Shown in pieces: positions 9,015 through 18,192 of a stretch of 64,000 bases of DNA. Where the stretch lies: assembly GCA_034190295.1 (NCBI GenBank), contig JAXHSW010000010.1, positions 1 through 64,000 of the forward strand. Direction: 5' to 3'. The notes beneath the pieces were generated by a model, which was given only the letters and a program-made list of their open reading frames with translations, had not been told where the DNA came from and did no database searches. The translations under genes were made by a program, and so were the position numbers. Each line of letters begins with the position of its first letter. Position 1 is the first letter of the stretch. Origin of the DNA: Okeania sp034190295 (GTDB lineage: Bacteria; Cyanobacteriota; Cyanobacteriia; Cyanobacteriales; Microcoleaceae).

Positions 9015-9530
9015 TTCACCCTGATTAATGTTTGATTTATCTATTGTCCAATAGTAAGATTTATGGGAAATGCAGTTAAATTCCCCTTCCACCACAAACA
9101 CCAAAAAACNNNNNNNNNNNNNNNNNNNNNNNNNNNNNNNNNNNNNNNNNNNNNNNNNNNNNNNNNNNNNNNNNNNNNNNNNNNNNNNNNNNNNNNNNNN
9201 NNNNNNNNNTGCAACCATTAAGTTATGAGATTTTTGATAAATTCTGAGAAAGGGCGCGATCGCTGATGTTCACCCTGATTAATGTTTGATTTATCTATTG
9301 TCCAATAGTAAGATTTATGGGAAATGCAGTTAAATTCCCCTTCCACCACAAACACCAAAAAACTGCAACCATTAAGTTATGAGATTTTTGATAAATTCTG
9401 AGAAAGGGCGCGATCGCTGATGTTCACCCTGATTAATGTTTGATTTATCTATTGTCCAATAGTAAGATTTATGGGAAATGCAGTCAAACAAGGCGATCGC
9501 CTTCCACCACAAATACCAACAAGGTTAATA
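9015..9530. repeat. 154-bp tandem repeat with assembly gap
   Basis: A unit beginning TTCACCCTGATTAATGTTTG occurs at 9015, 9269 and 9423. The last two copies are 154 bp apart. A 100-N gap (9110-9209) interrupts the first. Each unit carries the short palindrome ATTGTCCAATAGTAA seen in family A elements, and a GCGATCGC site. No ORF is present. The true number of copies is unknown. Confidence 0.85.
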
Positions 9531-9545
9531 TTGACGAGTTATCAA

Positions 9546-9662
9546 AATCATAAGGGTCTAAAACCCTGCCTTTTAAGGCGAAATGTTTTTGGAGCCTTGC
9601 TCAAATCCCCTACTTCCCCTCCTGGGAGGGGTTAGGGGTGGGTTAACTTCTGACTTCTGACT
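9546..9662. repeat. Dispersed repeat with GGGGTTAGGGGTGGGTTAAC end
   Basis: A non-coding repeat containing GGGTCTAAAACCCTGCC, CCTTTTAAGGCG and CCCCTCCTGGGAGGGGTTAG. Related copies, in either orientation, occur at about 29090-29200, 32704-32818, 38957-39108 and, in part, 50225-50285. Confidence 0.75.
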
Positions 9663-9708
9663 TCGTTAATGTTGGGTTGCGAGATACGCTTAACCCAACC
9701 TACAGGGA

Positions 9709-10818
9709 CTATAATATCCTATAAATATCTTCAGAATTAGCATTCAAATAAGGACGCTGCAAATCAATCCCTAATAAAGAAAACTGTTCCAAAATCGCCT
9801 TCATTTTTCCCCCGGTCGAATTATCTCCATGCTGCCAAGCTGTCAACAACCCATTCGCTATAATCTGACACCTATTCATACCAAAACTTTCCTGACTAGC
9901 AAATTTATTGTCTGGTTCTTCAGCTAATCCCAAACCCGGTGCCAACTCCATTGTAAATAAAGGTATTTCTGATTGAAAATAGGATTTATTCTCTCCATAA
10001 ACATCCGACAAAACCTGCCTTACCAACTCATAATTATCCTTCTCAAAATAAAGTACACCAGAATCGTAGCGATCGTAATCAGCAGGATTATACAATACTT
10101 TAAAACTGAAAGGAACAGCAACTTGATTTAATTTCTCTGTCAAGCTACCCATAACTGCTACTGCACCTTCAGGAGTAACATTAAAATAAACTCGCACCGT
10201 TTCAGATTGACTTTCCGACTCTACCTTACTCTGAGTACCCAAATTGCCAACCGCCATATAGAAGCCACTTTGCACCAAATTCTTAGGCATCAGAATCGCT
10301 ACCGAATCCCCCATAACAGCAGCTTTTTGAGATTTTTGAAGATGCTTTTCTCGTTCAATGTGCAGTCGCAAACCATTCTTAGTAACAGCTAAAGTGCCAT
10401 CGGTTTCCTCTCTCAACACCGACCAACCAGAATCAAAATACCCCTCTCCCCTATTACTTTCTTCTAACTTAAGATAAAATTCCATCTCTACCCCAAGAAA
10501 AGTATTATTCTCCAAATCTAATGGGCGACCATTTTCCTGACTATCCAATGCTAGGAAAGTTTGCATTGAACCATTGTAATAGATGCCATAGAGAAAACTA
10601 CGCAATTGTAGACTCAGATATTTATCCCGCATTTGTTTTGGCAATGCCTGAAAACGAGCAACTATCTCAGCAGGTAAATCTAAAGGTTTGTACTCAGGAT
10701 GACGAATAGAAAAATCAGAGGAAATTTCTACTCTCTCAACAATGTCTGATAAAACTTCTGTTAATTGCCCAGTTACTCCAGTGGGGAAGTGATGGGATGG
10801 AAACTCAAGTAATTGCAT
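9709..10818 (-). CDS. HopA1-family protein, probable RiPP phospho-Ser/Thr lyase
   Basis: A 369-residue protein, soluble, with no signal peptide. It resembles the HopA1 family (named after a Pseudomonas type III effector), judged by an N-terminal helical region, a central beta-rich domain (VRVYFNVTPEGAVAVMGSL, KVLYNPADYDRYDSGVLYF) and the C-terminal segment SFGMNRCQIIANGLLTAW. In class V lanthipeptide and thioamitide pathways, HopA1-like proteins (LxmY, TvaD) remove phosphate from Ser/Thr to leave dehydro-amino acids, working with an APH-fold kinase. That kinase is the next gene upstream (11129-12316, same strand). No type III secretion genes are present, so an effector role is unlikely. A fair ribosome site (ACGAGG) precedes ATG at 10818. 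The lyase activity is inference from family and context. Confidence 0.78.
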   Translation of the reverse strand: MQLLEFPSHHFPTGVTGQLTEVLSDIVERVEISSDFSIRHPEYKPLDLPAEIVARFQALPKQMRDKYLSLQLRSFLYGIYYNGSMQTFLALDSQENGRPLDLENNTFLGVEMEFYLKLEESNRGEGYFDSGWSVLREETDGTLAVTKNGLRLHIEREKHLQKSQKAAVMGDSVAILMPKNLVQSGFYMAVGNLGTQSKVESESQSETVRVYFNVTPEGAVAVMGSLTEKLNQVAVPFSFKVLYNPADYDRYDSGVLYFEKDNYELVRQVLSDVYGENKSYFQSEIPLFTMELAPGLGLAEEPDNKFASQESFGMNRCQIIANGLLTAWQHGDNSTGGKMKAILEQFSLLGIDLQRPYLNANSEDIYRIL

Positions 10819-10865
10819 AATTTTTAAACCTCGTAAAATTTTTTAAGGAAGGAAGAAGTGCAATA

Positions 10866-11117
10866 AGCGTAGGTTGGGTTGAGGAACGTTAGCAAAGCTT
10901 ATCCGTTAGGATAAACCCAACAAAGCGTTTAAGTCATGAATCTTTTGCAGGGCAAAGTTTTAGTGCAATAAGCGTAGGTTGGGTTGTTCGCGTTAGCGTT
11001 GCGAAGCAAAACATGGAACGTAGCTTGCTTTACGTCAGGGTAACCCAACAAAGCATTATCGTTGTTGGGTTTCCCTCCGGGAAGCTCCGCTAACACTTCG
11101 TTCTACCCAACCTACAT
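10866..11117. repeat. Palindromic GTAGGTTGGGTT repeat block
   Basis: Two copies of GCGTAGGTTGGGTT (10867 and 10973) each face AACCCAAC inverted partners, ending in GTTGGGTTTCC...CTACCCAACCTAC near 11100-11114. It fills the 310 bp between the kinase and HopA1 genes. A shorter relative lies near 8951-9003. Confidence 0.7.
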
Positions 11118-11128
11118 TTTTAGGTGTG

Positions 11129-12316
11129 TCAGTCCATTACTGACTCCTGACTCCTCAATATTTCTTCAATACCAGCACCAAAAATTGTAGACATTGATGA
11201 GTCTGGGCGACATAATAATGCTTTGGCAACCTGAAGCATGGCAATACCTGTATTATTAAAAGTCTTTTGATGTTGAACCATTGACAAGATTGCTGTCATC
11301 AAACCCCAACCTGCAAACTGTACTACTCGCTTCAAAAAATCAGGACGATATTCGACAATTTCTGGGAAAGTATCAAAATAAGCTAGAGCTAAAGCAGCAA
11401 TAGAGGGTTGAAGTAATTCTAGGGGTGTGGTGGCAAATTTGAGAGATTCTTCTATAGTCAGGGAATTACTAATAACCAAGCTACCTAACCACATTTCCAG
11501 ATAGCTGCCCATCGCTGTTCCCAAATCAAAAGCAGGGTCTCCCCAACTAGACCTCTCCCAGTCAATCAACCTTACAATATTCCCACTAGAATTTTCCCAC
11601 TCTTGAGCAACGAGAATATTATTTAGTTTCAGGTCATTGTGAGTTAGACAAGTGGGAGATAAAGTCTCGCGAAGTTGAGCGATCGCTTGCCCCAAACTGT
11701 CATATCGTTGATAAAGAGCAAAAAATCTCAACCCATCTACAGGAGCGATACCAAAAATTTCTGGCCCTATCCTTTCGAGACTCTGCACCAAAAGTGGGGA
11801 GACTTCAGGTTTGGCACGAACAACTTCATTAGCAAAGAATTCTCGATAATTTTCTTGATTCCAAGTATCCCTATGAATAGTAGCCAAAAAACTACCGATT
11901 TGAGCAGCAACTTTTGTCGGGAAGTTGTTTTCCTTGTAATAGAAATCGCTTAAATCTCGATAATTATCCAGGTAAGTTGAGACCACAATAGACTTTTCAG
12001 GGTCGTGAAGTAGCAATTCTGGCAGAAAGCTACGCCAATAGTCAAGTTCGGGAAATGTCCGTAAAAATTTGTGGATTCGCCATTCTCCAAACAACTCACC
12101 AGCAGTTTCTCCTTGAGAATTATATTGTTCTTGTTTAACCAGAAGCTTTCGATCATCTGGCAAAGTCACCAATAAATTAAAATTTTTAGCACTAATTCGC
12201 TCGATATTACTCTGAGGTGTCTGGGAGGGATATTGTTTTGCTTCCTGTAGTGAATCACATAAACCATTTTCTACTAAATAGTCGTAGACATTTCGAGAGT
12301 TTAAAACAAATTTCAT
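11129..12316 (-). CDS. APH-fold phosphotransferase, probable RiPP Ser/Thr kinase
   Basis: A 395-residue aminoglycoside-phosphotransferase-fold kinase. The N-lobe lysine is probably in RKLLVKQEQY. The catalytic loop is THNDLKLNNILV (HxDxxxxN type), and the metal-binding loop is RLIDWERSSWGDPAFDLG. Together with the HopA1 gene downstream, it matches the kinase/lyase pairs of class V lanthipeptide (LxmK/LxmY) and thioamitide (TvaC/TvaD) pathways, where the kinase phosphorylates Ser/Thr of the precursor. It has a good ribosome site (GAGAGGT) before ATG 12316. A resistance role is less likely given the neighbour. Substrate assignment to the peptide at 8405 is inference. Confidence 0.8.
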   Translation of the reverse strand: MKFVLNSRNVYDYLVENGLCDSLQEAKQYPSQTPQSNIERISAKNFNLLVTLPDDRKLLVKQEQYNSQGETAGELFGEWRIHKFLRTFPELDYWRSFLPELLLHDPEKSIVVSTYLDNYRDLSDFYYKENNFPTKVAAQIGSFLATIHRDTWNQENYREFFANEVVRAKPEVSPLLVQSLERIGPEIFGIAPVDGLRFFALYQRYDSLGQAIAQLRETLSPTCLTHNDLKLNNILVAQEWENSSGNIVRLIDWERSSWGDPAFDLGTAMGSYLEMWLGSLVISNSLTIEESLKFATTPLELLQPSIAALALAYFDTFPEIVEYRPDFLKRVVQFAGWGLMTAILSMVQHQKTFNNTGIAMLQVAKALLCRPDSSMSTIFGAGIEEILRSQESVMD

Positions 12317-12660
12317 TTAAACTAACCTCTCATTAAGTTATAAATTATCAGTCAGTATCTACCTACTTAATACTGTCAAAATTTTACTGAACTGACAAGC
12401 ATTTTCATCAAATAAAACAGATATAACTAACACAATTATGTCTTTTTTGATTTTCTGATATCAAATCCGTTTAATTGGACATAAAAAAAATTATCCAATT
12501 GTCATAACTACGCCCATATTGTCTTATCTTTCTCCTCCTGAATTGTAGGATTGCTGTTTGCGGAGCATGACAAACGGAAATTCTGCATCCTAGAAACTTA
12601 AGCATTCTATAACTGTTTAACCGGATTTTATATAATACTATCGAACGACAATAAAAGTCA

Positions 12661-12691
12661 AAAAAAACAGCCCCATAACCTAATTGGGCTG
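12661..12691 (-). terminator. Leftward intrinsic terminator of the PEP-CTERM gene
   Basis: A hairpin CAGCCC / GGGCTG (12668-12673 and 12686-12691) is followed on the - strand by seven T. It resembles the terminator at 8892-8922, including the flanking ACAATAAAAGTCA sequence, so the two are probably duplicated. Confidence 0.6.
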
Positions 12692-12778
12692 AGTCGCTTT
12701 CACTTTTTCTGTTAATATGCTTCAAACCCTAATTAACGTGGTTTCAACAATTAATAATGAATAATTAATAATTAACAA

Positions 12779-12875
12779 TTACCTCTTCTTTTGAAGGAGA
12801 GGATTGACTAATTATGAAAATTTTTCTTTATTATCCCCTAAAAAGAGGAGGCTTTAAACCACAATTTTTCGGTAA
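12779..12875. mobile_element. Family D miniature element
   Basis: A 97-bp element beginning AATTACCTCT and ending TTTTTCGGTAA, with GGATTGACTAATTATGAAAA in its left half and AGAGGAGGCTTTAAACC in its right half. An AT-rich TTAATAATGAATAATTAAT microsatellite precedes it. Other copies: 15881, 23153, 41175, 53499, 57634, and a fragment at about 53835-53884. Confidence 0.7.
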
Positions 12876-13009
12876 AAGCAAGACTAATAAGCATTCTCCG
12901 GTTTATCCAAAGCTTTCTTTGCTCTAAACACGATCGGCTATTTGTAACAGTCGGTTTTGCTACCTGTCTAATTACTTCTGACGGACTGTGGTAAAAAAGC
13001 CAAAATTTA

Positions 13010-14056
13010 CTAAGCTTTGTGGACTTTTTTCTTAAGCAAGGAACCCCCAAAACCAATTGCTAATAATCCGATAATTGTCGAAGGTTCGGGAACATCTATG
13101 GGAGCGTTGATATTAGCCTCTGCTGTAATGTTAATCCCTAGGAAAAATAAGTTATCGTCAAGACTGGGGTTTTCTGTATCAATGTCAAAGGATGTGGCAC
13201 CTGAAGTTAAGAAAGGAGCGGGATTAGTACTATTGCCTACTGCCAAGTTATACAACTCGTCATCACTAGATGAACTTGTGGGATTGGCAAAAGGATCGCT
13301 AGGATTTGCAGTTGAATCCCCTAATCCACCTACAGTAATTAGACCACCATTAGAACTAACACCGTCATCTTGGCCACCTGCTGAGGAAGTTAGACGGCGA
13401 CCATCAACATCAACTGTCGAAAACTGAGAACCACCCTGGAAGCCAAAGCCAATTCCTAAAGATAGTAAAGCTTCAAAACCTGGAGTAGTTATATCTAGAG
13501 GTTGTGATAGATTAACAGTTGTTGTATCTCCACCACTGCTGCTGAAACCATCAAGAAAAGCGATCGTGCGTTCTTGCTCTAATGGGTTACTGTACACAAC
13601 TGCTAAAATTTCACCATCAATATTTGAGTTGGGGTTCTCAGAATCAACTGTAAAGTTGAACGTGCCACCACCAGTACCAACTTTACTAGCAACTTGAGAA
13701 GTGACATCAGCCCGATAAGCACCTAAAGTCAAGGATGAACTTGGATTAAAGTCACCTAGAGCAACAAAATTACTTGCATCATAGGTAATTCCATCTAAAA
13801 CAACTGTAGGAGTTGCTGTTGGTCTACCCAAACTATAAAGGGAGCTATACAGGAAAGCAGCTTCAACAGTAGAACCAGCAGGCACGAAGGCATCTAGTAT
13901 ACCTACGGGAGTATTGTTACTGCCTACTCCATCTATTGACCAATTTCCTTTTCCGTTGAATTGATAACTCGTGAGTAAAGCAGCTTTAGCTGAAGATTCA
14001 TAAGCAGCTAAACTAACTAATATTCCTAGAGGAATTGCCCATAGCTTATTTTTCAT
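13010..14056 (-). CDS. PEP-CTERM sorting-domain secreted protein
   Basis: A 348-residue exported protein. Residues 1-26 form a signal peptide (MKNKLWAIPLGILVSLAAYE, cleavage after AKA). The body is Gly/Ser/Thr-rich and beta-predicted. The C-terminus has the PEP-CTERM tripartite signal: VPEPS near 321, a hydrophobic stretch (TIIGLLAIGFGGSLL) and a basic tail (KKKVHK). Such proteins are sorted by exosortase to the surface or matrix. The ligand or enzymatic role is not recognisable. AGGAG precedes the start. Confidence 0.88.
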   Translation of the reverse strand: MKNKLWAIPLGILVSLAAYESSAKAALLTSYQFNGKGNWSIDGVGSNNTPVGILDAFVPAGSTVEAAFLYSSLYSLGRPTATPTVVLDGITYDASNFVALGDFNPSSSLTLGAYRADVTSQVASKVGTGGGTFNFTVDSENPNSNIDGEILAVVYSNPLEQERTIAFLDGFSSSGGDTTTVNLSQPLDITTPGFEALLSLGIGFGFQGGSQFSTVDVDGRRLTSSAGGQDDGVSSNGGLITVGGLGDSTANPSDPFANPTSSSSDDELYNLAVGNSTNPAPFLTSGATSFDIDTENPSLDDNLFFLGINITAEANINAPIDVPEPSTIIGLLAIGFGGSLLKKKVHKA

Positions 14057-14224
14057 GATTTATCTCCTATTTGATTAATTTGCACTAGACCTAAGTTAGG
14101 TATTAAATTTCAACCTAAATAACAGAGAGAAAGTGGATTATTTACTCCTGAAGATATGAAGTTTAAGTTTGTTCTTGTTAAATACAATATTCCTTTTTTT
14201 AGAAATTCGCTAGTGTTTTGAGAT

Positions 14225-14261
14225 AAAAAAAAAGACATAACTAACACAATTATGTCTTTTT
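14225..14261. terminator. Bidirectional intrinsic terminator
   Basis: AGACATAA / TTATGTCT (14233-14240 and 14250-14257) lies between an A-run and a T-run. It can terminate leftward cytosine deaminase transcripts. A second similar hairpin (GACATAA/TTATGTC plus nine T, 14281-14312) points rightward. The remaining sequence between 14057 and 14477 shows nothing else I can support. Confidence 0.6.
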
Positions 14262-14477
14262 AAGCGACCGCTCATATTCTGACATAACTGCTAAAATTAT
14301 GTCTTTTTTTTTGCTATTGCTGATGTTGAAAATAATCGCTCAATTACTATTGCAGGATGGCGGAAATAACTGACCAGTTAAAAAATCCTAAGACAATTAC
14401 AAATCAATACTTTTGAGGGCGAATGCCATTCGCCCCTACGACTTTTGAATTTTTACTTCCGCGTAGCGGCACTATTC

Positions 14478-15809
14478 CTAAAATAAACTATCTAATTCAC
14501 AATAATCGGGTAAAGTTGTATCAATAATTTGACCATTTCTTAATACTACTCTGTCATATTGAGACCGCGATAAAAGTTCGCTAAAATTTCTACCTTTAAA
14601 TAGAATTAAATCCGCAGGTAATCCAACTCCAATTCTGCCAATATTAGGCAAACCAATTAAATCCGCAGGAGTCTTAGTAACAGCACAAGGCCAATCCCCA
14701 TAAGGCATATCTAAATGAGCAATCCTCACTGACATATTAAACACTTCTAAAACATCATGGTCGCCAAATCCAAAAAATGGGTCGCGACAATTATCACTCG
14801 CTACAGCAACAGAAATACCCTGTTTTTTTAACTCATGTAATAAAGTAACTCCCCGCCATTTCGGAGTACGATCATCTTGCCTATTTTGGAGATAAAGATT
14901 ACACATTGGTAGACTAACAATACTAATACCAGCTTCCTTAACTAATTTGAGAGTTGCTGTTATTTTCTCCGGAGTTTGTACGGCTAAACTACAACAATGT
15001 CCGCAGATAATTTTGCCAGAAAATTGATGACTAATTGCCTTCTCAGCAACTTTGTATAAAACTTGAGAATTAGGGTCTCCATTTTCATCAGTATGTAAGT
15101 CTAAATCTAATTCACGTTCTTTTGCCAGACTAAACAATCTATCTAATTGATTATCCAAGTCTGAATTCATAAATGGAACTGCTCCTAATATCCCACCAAT
15201 ATCGGTAATTTTATCGGCTAATTTTTCTCCAGCTTCAGTAAGATAATAATCGCCAGTAACCAAAGAAACAGGTTGTAATATTAATCTACCTTCCCACTCT
15301 TTTTGTAATGTTTGAAATATTTCCAAACTAATATTTGCCTGTTCTGCAAAACAGTCAAGATGAGTCCGAATAGCTTTTGTACCATGAGCATAACTGCACT
15401 TGAGACCAAATTCCATCCGCTGATAAATATCTTCAAAATTCCAATATTCTTTAGCATCCCTAGCTCCCGCATCCAAAGCACCATCAAAACTACCATCTGA
15501 GTTAGGCGATCGCATCCAGATATGACCTTTATCTAGATGAGCGTGCATATCCACAAAACACGGCCAAACCTGGCCACCTTTGAGGTCTACTGTAGGAATA
15601 TTTTCAGTTTCCAGAGAGGGTATATGTTTTGAGGAGTAGACGACTTGTGTAATAAGTCCTTCACTAATTTCGATATCTACCAGCGATAAACCCTCCCTAG
15701 TTTGACTAGGTATGTCAAAATCAGTTTCTAGAAGACATACAGGTATATGAGCATTTTTTAGCCAATAGTGAGAACTATCATAAATTACAGAAAATTGTTG
15801 ATTATTCAT
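14478..15809 (-). CDS. codA: Cytosine deaminase / related amidohydrolase
   Basis: A 443-residue metal-dependent amidohydrolase that would convert cytosine to uracil and ammonia in pyrimidine salvage. Motifs include the metal-binding FVDMHAHLDKGH, the catalytic-site DLDLHTDEN, IICGHCCSLA and a C-terminal VAVASDNCRDPFFGFGDHD with the conserved Asp. The length matches CodA-type enzymes. ATG 15809 (MNNQQFSVIYD) is chosen over an upstream start inside a GGGAATAGGGAATAG repeat. No operon partner is adjacent. Another heterocycle (isoguanine or creatinine type) is possible as substrate. Confidence 0.8.
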   Translation of the reverse strand: MNNQQFSVIYDSSHYWLKNAHIPVCLLETDFDIPSQTREGLSLVDIEISEGLITQVVYSSKHIPSLETENIPTVDLKGGQVWPCFVDMHAHLDKGHIWMRSPNSDGSFDGALDAGARDAKEYWNFEDIYQRMEFGLKCSYAHGTKAIRTHLDCFAEQANISLEIFQTLQKEWEGRLILQPVSLVTGDYYLTEAGEKLADKITDIGGILGAVPFMNSDLDNQLDRLFSLAKERELDLDLHTDENGDPNSQVLYKVAEKAISHQFSGKIICGHCCSLAVQTPEKITATLKLVKEAGISIVSLPMCNLYLQNRQDDRTPKWRGVTLLHELKKQGISVAVASDNCRDPFFGFGDHDVLEVFNMSVRIAHLDMPYGDWPCAVTKTPADLIGLPNIGRIGVGLPADLILFKGRNFSELLSRSQYDRVVLRNGQIIDTTLPDYCELDSLF

Positions 15810-16365
15810 AATATCTAAATAATATAGCCCTAGGGAATAGGGAATAGGGAATAGCAAACTTTCAATAATTGATAATTGATAATTACCTCTCCCTAAAACG
15901 GAATTGATTGAATAAAAGGAAAATTTTTTCTTGTTTCTTCTTGCTCATAAGAGGATTTTCACCTTAATTATTCGGTAAAAGAGTTTTAGGATTGAAAAAT
16001 GTCCGCGCCCAATTCTTGCAGTGCTATATCTGTGCCAAATTAGTTTAATATTCAGGATTTACGCAAAACAGTTAATTATACACCGCAAGGTTTGATGTGT
16101 AAATATGTGGTTCATCAATTTGAAAAGCGCTGAAAAAAATGTTTCATCTGAGCGTCATTGCCAAATCTTTCTACTCAAAACTTTTGACTTTTGACTTTTG
16201 ACTTGTTAAAACTTTTGAGCGTCATTGCCAAATCTTTCTACTCAAAACTTTTGACTTTTGACTTTTGACTTTTGACTTGTTAAAACTTTTGACTTGAGCG
16301 ATAAGTGCTGTCTTCATGGCAAAATTAATGTTGAGAACAAGATCGGCAAAAGGATTAATCTACAA
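15810..16365. other. Intergenic region rich in repeats
   Basis: Holds a family D element (15881-15978), a GAATTGGGCGCGGACATT-type repeat (about 15983-16036, inverted copy near 55785-55845), a family C-like end at 16053, and two direct copies of GAGCGTCATTGCCAAATC (about 16149 and 16218) separated by TTTTGAC heptamers. No additional gene. Confidence 0.6.
15881..15978. mobile_element. Family D miniature element
   Basis: AATTACCTCTCCCTAAAACG at the left and AATTATTCGGTAA at the right, 98 bp. It is preceded by a TTGATAATTGATAATTG microsatellite as at other copies. Confidence 0.65.
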
Positions 16366-17124
16366 ATGATGACTGAATCTAGATTACAAACTGCATTAAA
16401 AAATGGCCAAGCTCTAAAAGTTATTAGTGGTTTGACTAATTTTGATACAAACAGAGTAGCAGCAACCGTCAAAGCTGCCACCCTCGGTGGTGCAACCTAC
16501 GTTGATATTGCTGCCGATCCTAATTTAGTACGAATGGCGCGCAGTTTAACTAATTTGCCTATTTGTGTTTCTGCCATCGAACCCACTAAATTTTTACCAG
16601 CAGTAGCAGCAGGAGCTAATTTGATTGAAATTGGTAACTATGAAGCATTCTATGCTCAAGGAATGCGCTTTGAAGCGGAGGAAGTTTTACAGTTAACTGA
16701 AGAAACTCGTAATTTGTTACCTAATATTACTCTTTCTGTGACTGTTCCTCATATTTTAGAATTAGATCGACAAGTGCAACTAGCTACTGAGTTAGTAAAA
16801 GCGGGTGCTGATATTATTCAGACAGAAGGTGCTGTTAGTGCTAAACCAACTCATCCTGGAACTTTGGGTTTAATTGAAAAAGCTGCCCCTACTTTGGCAG
16901 CAGCTTATGAAATTTCTCGTGCTGTAAATGTACCTGTGTTGTGTGCTTCTGGAATTTCTAATGTTACTGCTCCCTTAGCTATTGCTGCTGGTGCTGCCGG
17001 AGTTGGTGTGGGTTCTGCTATTAACCGTCTCAATGATGAAGTGGCAATGATAGCTGCGGTTCGTAGTTTGGTGGAAGCTTTGACAAGTGTTCGTCATGTC
17101 AAAGCAGATGCAATGTCTGTTTAA
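16366..17124 (+). CDS. DUF561 / Ycf23-like TIM-barrel protein
   Basis: A 252-residue protein of the DUF561 family, called Ycf23 in algal plastids. It shows repeated beta-alpha units and a phosphate-binding-like GAAGVGVGSAINRL near the C-terminus, with VLCASGISNVTAPLAIAAG before it, typical of TIM barrels. It is conserved in cyanobacteria and plastids; its function is unknown. ATG 16366 is used because the upstream in-frame extension is repeat-derived. Confidence 0.85.
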   Translation: MMTESRLQTALKNGQALKVISGLTNFDTNRVAATVKAATLGGATYVDIAADPNLVRMARSLTNLPICVSAIEPTKFLPAVAAGANLIEIGNYEAFYAQGMRFEAEEVLQLTEETRNLLPNITLSVTVPHILELDRQVQLATELVKAGADIIQTEGAVSAKPTHPGTLGLIEKAAPTLAAAYEISRAVNVPVLCASGISNVTAPLAIAAGAAGVGVGSAINRLNDEVAMIAAVRSLVEALTSVRHVKADAMSV

Positions 17125-17215
17125 TTAGTCAGGACTTAGGCTAGAACACTAAATCCAGTGAGGGCGAATGGTATTCGCCCCTACATATGGTATTTTTAAG
17201 GTGAATTTGCGTAAA

Positions 17216-17767
17216 TTAAGTCAATATTGCCATTTTTGCCTGACAGTGTTTGTGGGAAAGTGAACAATAACGACATTCCCAGGGACTAGGTTTTGGTTTG
17301 AGAGATTTTGAACTGGTAATGGTGGCGATCGCTTCTCTCAACCGTTGTCTAAATTTATCGTCAATTTTCCAAGCAGGAATATCGACTATACCATCTGAAT
17401 ATATTAATCGTCCGTGGGGTATTTGTTTGTGACAAATATCTTGAGTTTCTGGTGCTAAAGGTAATAGCAACATATACAATAATACCTGCATTTTATGAGA
17501 ATTTTTACGCTTACCTGTTTTGATATCTTCAACTATTACCCACTCATCTTTTACGGTAATAATATCAGGTCTACCGGAAACACAAACGTCATAAGTTTTG
17601 CCATTCACTTTGAATGAATTTTGCTGTTCGACACCGAGTACGAATGCCAAAACCTCGCCCGAATGTTCCAAGTACCCAATAACCTGCACCTCAAATATCA
17701 ACAAGCAACAGTCAACAACTACCGTCAACTCGCAAAACAAGTACAAATTCTCCATTCCAGTCATCAC
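17216..17767 (-). pseudogene. Truncated PD-(D/E)XK nuclease (RecB/Cas4-like)
   Basis: The C-terminal 130 residues carry a PD-(D/E)XK core: VSGRPDIITV, then VIVEDIKTGK (Asp/Glu-x-Lys), then a cysteine-rich end ECRYCSLSHKHC as in iron-sulfur RecB/Cas4 nucleases. The first 45 residues are unlike any such domain and rich in Val/Leu/Cys, so the real N-terminus is lost. On the + strand of the same segment, 17640-17820 reads as a hydrophilic coding-like peptide, suggesting a rearrangement. No CRISPR array or cas genes are nearby. Confidence 0.55.
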
Positions 17768-17823
17768 GCTAGCGCCGACTTATACAACCCCTATCGGCAT
17801 TTTTGGAGAGGTATATTATTGAT

Positions 17824-18192
17824 TATCCGTACATCCGTGGCATAATCCCTGTGTGCCCACCTAATTCAATAACTGAATCTGGGCCGGGAAAAAAACAGCA
17901 GAAATCACAGGACCATAATTTGTAGCGATCGCGAATCCAATTCTCAAGGATTACAGTAATTAGGACTCAGGACTCAGGAGAAGGAAAATATCCGTGCATC
18001 CGTGGCATAATCCGTGTGTGCGCCACCTAATTCAACAGCCTAATTTGTGCCAGGACAAAAACAGCGGGAATCACAGGACCATAATTTGTAGCGATCGCGA
18101 ATCCAATTCTCAAGGATTACAGTAATTAGGACTCAGGACTCAGGAGAAGGAAAATATCCGTGAATCCGTGGCATAATCCGTGTGTGCGCCAC
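17824..18192. repeat. 165-bp tandem duplication of the 3' end of the YaaW-like gene
   Basis: TATCCGTNCATCCGTGGCAT motifs start at 17824, 17989 and 18155, giving a period of 165-166 bp. Each unit carries ACCTAATTCAACANCC and ATAATTTGTAGCGATCGC, matching the last codons of the gene at 18193. The gene tail was therefore duplicated twice downstream. Confidence 0.8.

Larger units (their letters stand above)
12317..13009. other. Intergenic region with terminator and family D element
   Basis: Contains a TAACTAACACAATTATGTC copy at 12424-12442 (also near 8834 and 14236), a nano-repeat variant (12550-12575), a leftward terminator (12661-12691) and a family D element (12779-12875). No gene is supported. 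Confidence 0.6.

Noticed and set aside
8907..9218. Minus-strand ORF crossing the N gap
   Set aside because: It depends on unknown bases for a third of its length and reads through repeat sequence; no support.
9015..9530. Possible CRISPR or iteron array
   Set aside because: The period is 154 bp with identical units, no spacers and no replication gene nearby; it is a simple tandem duplication.
9709..10818. Type III secretion effector
   Set aside because: No secretion genes or chaperone are present; the kinase neighbour and GG-leader peptide make the RiPP lyase role better supported.
11129..12316. Aminoglycoside resistance gene
   Set aside because: The kinase fold is shared by many families; pairing with HopA1 favours peptide modification.
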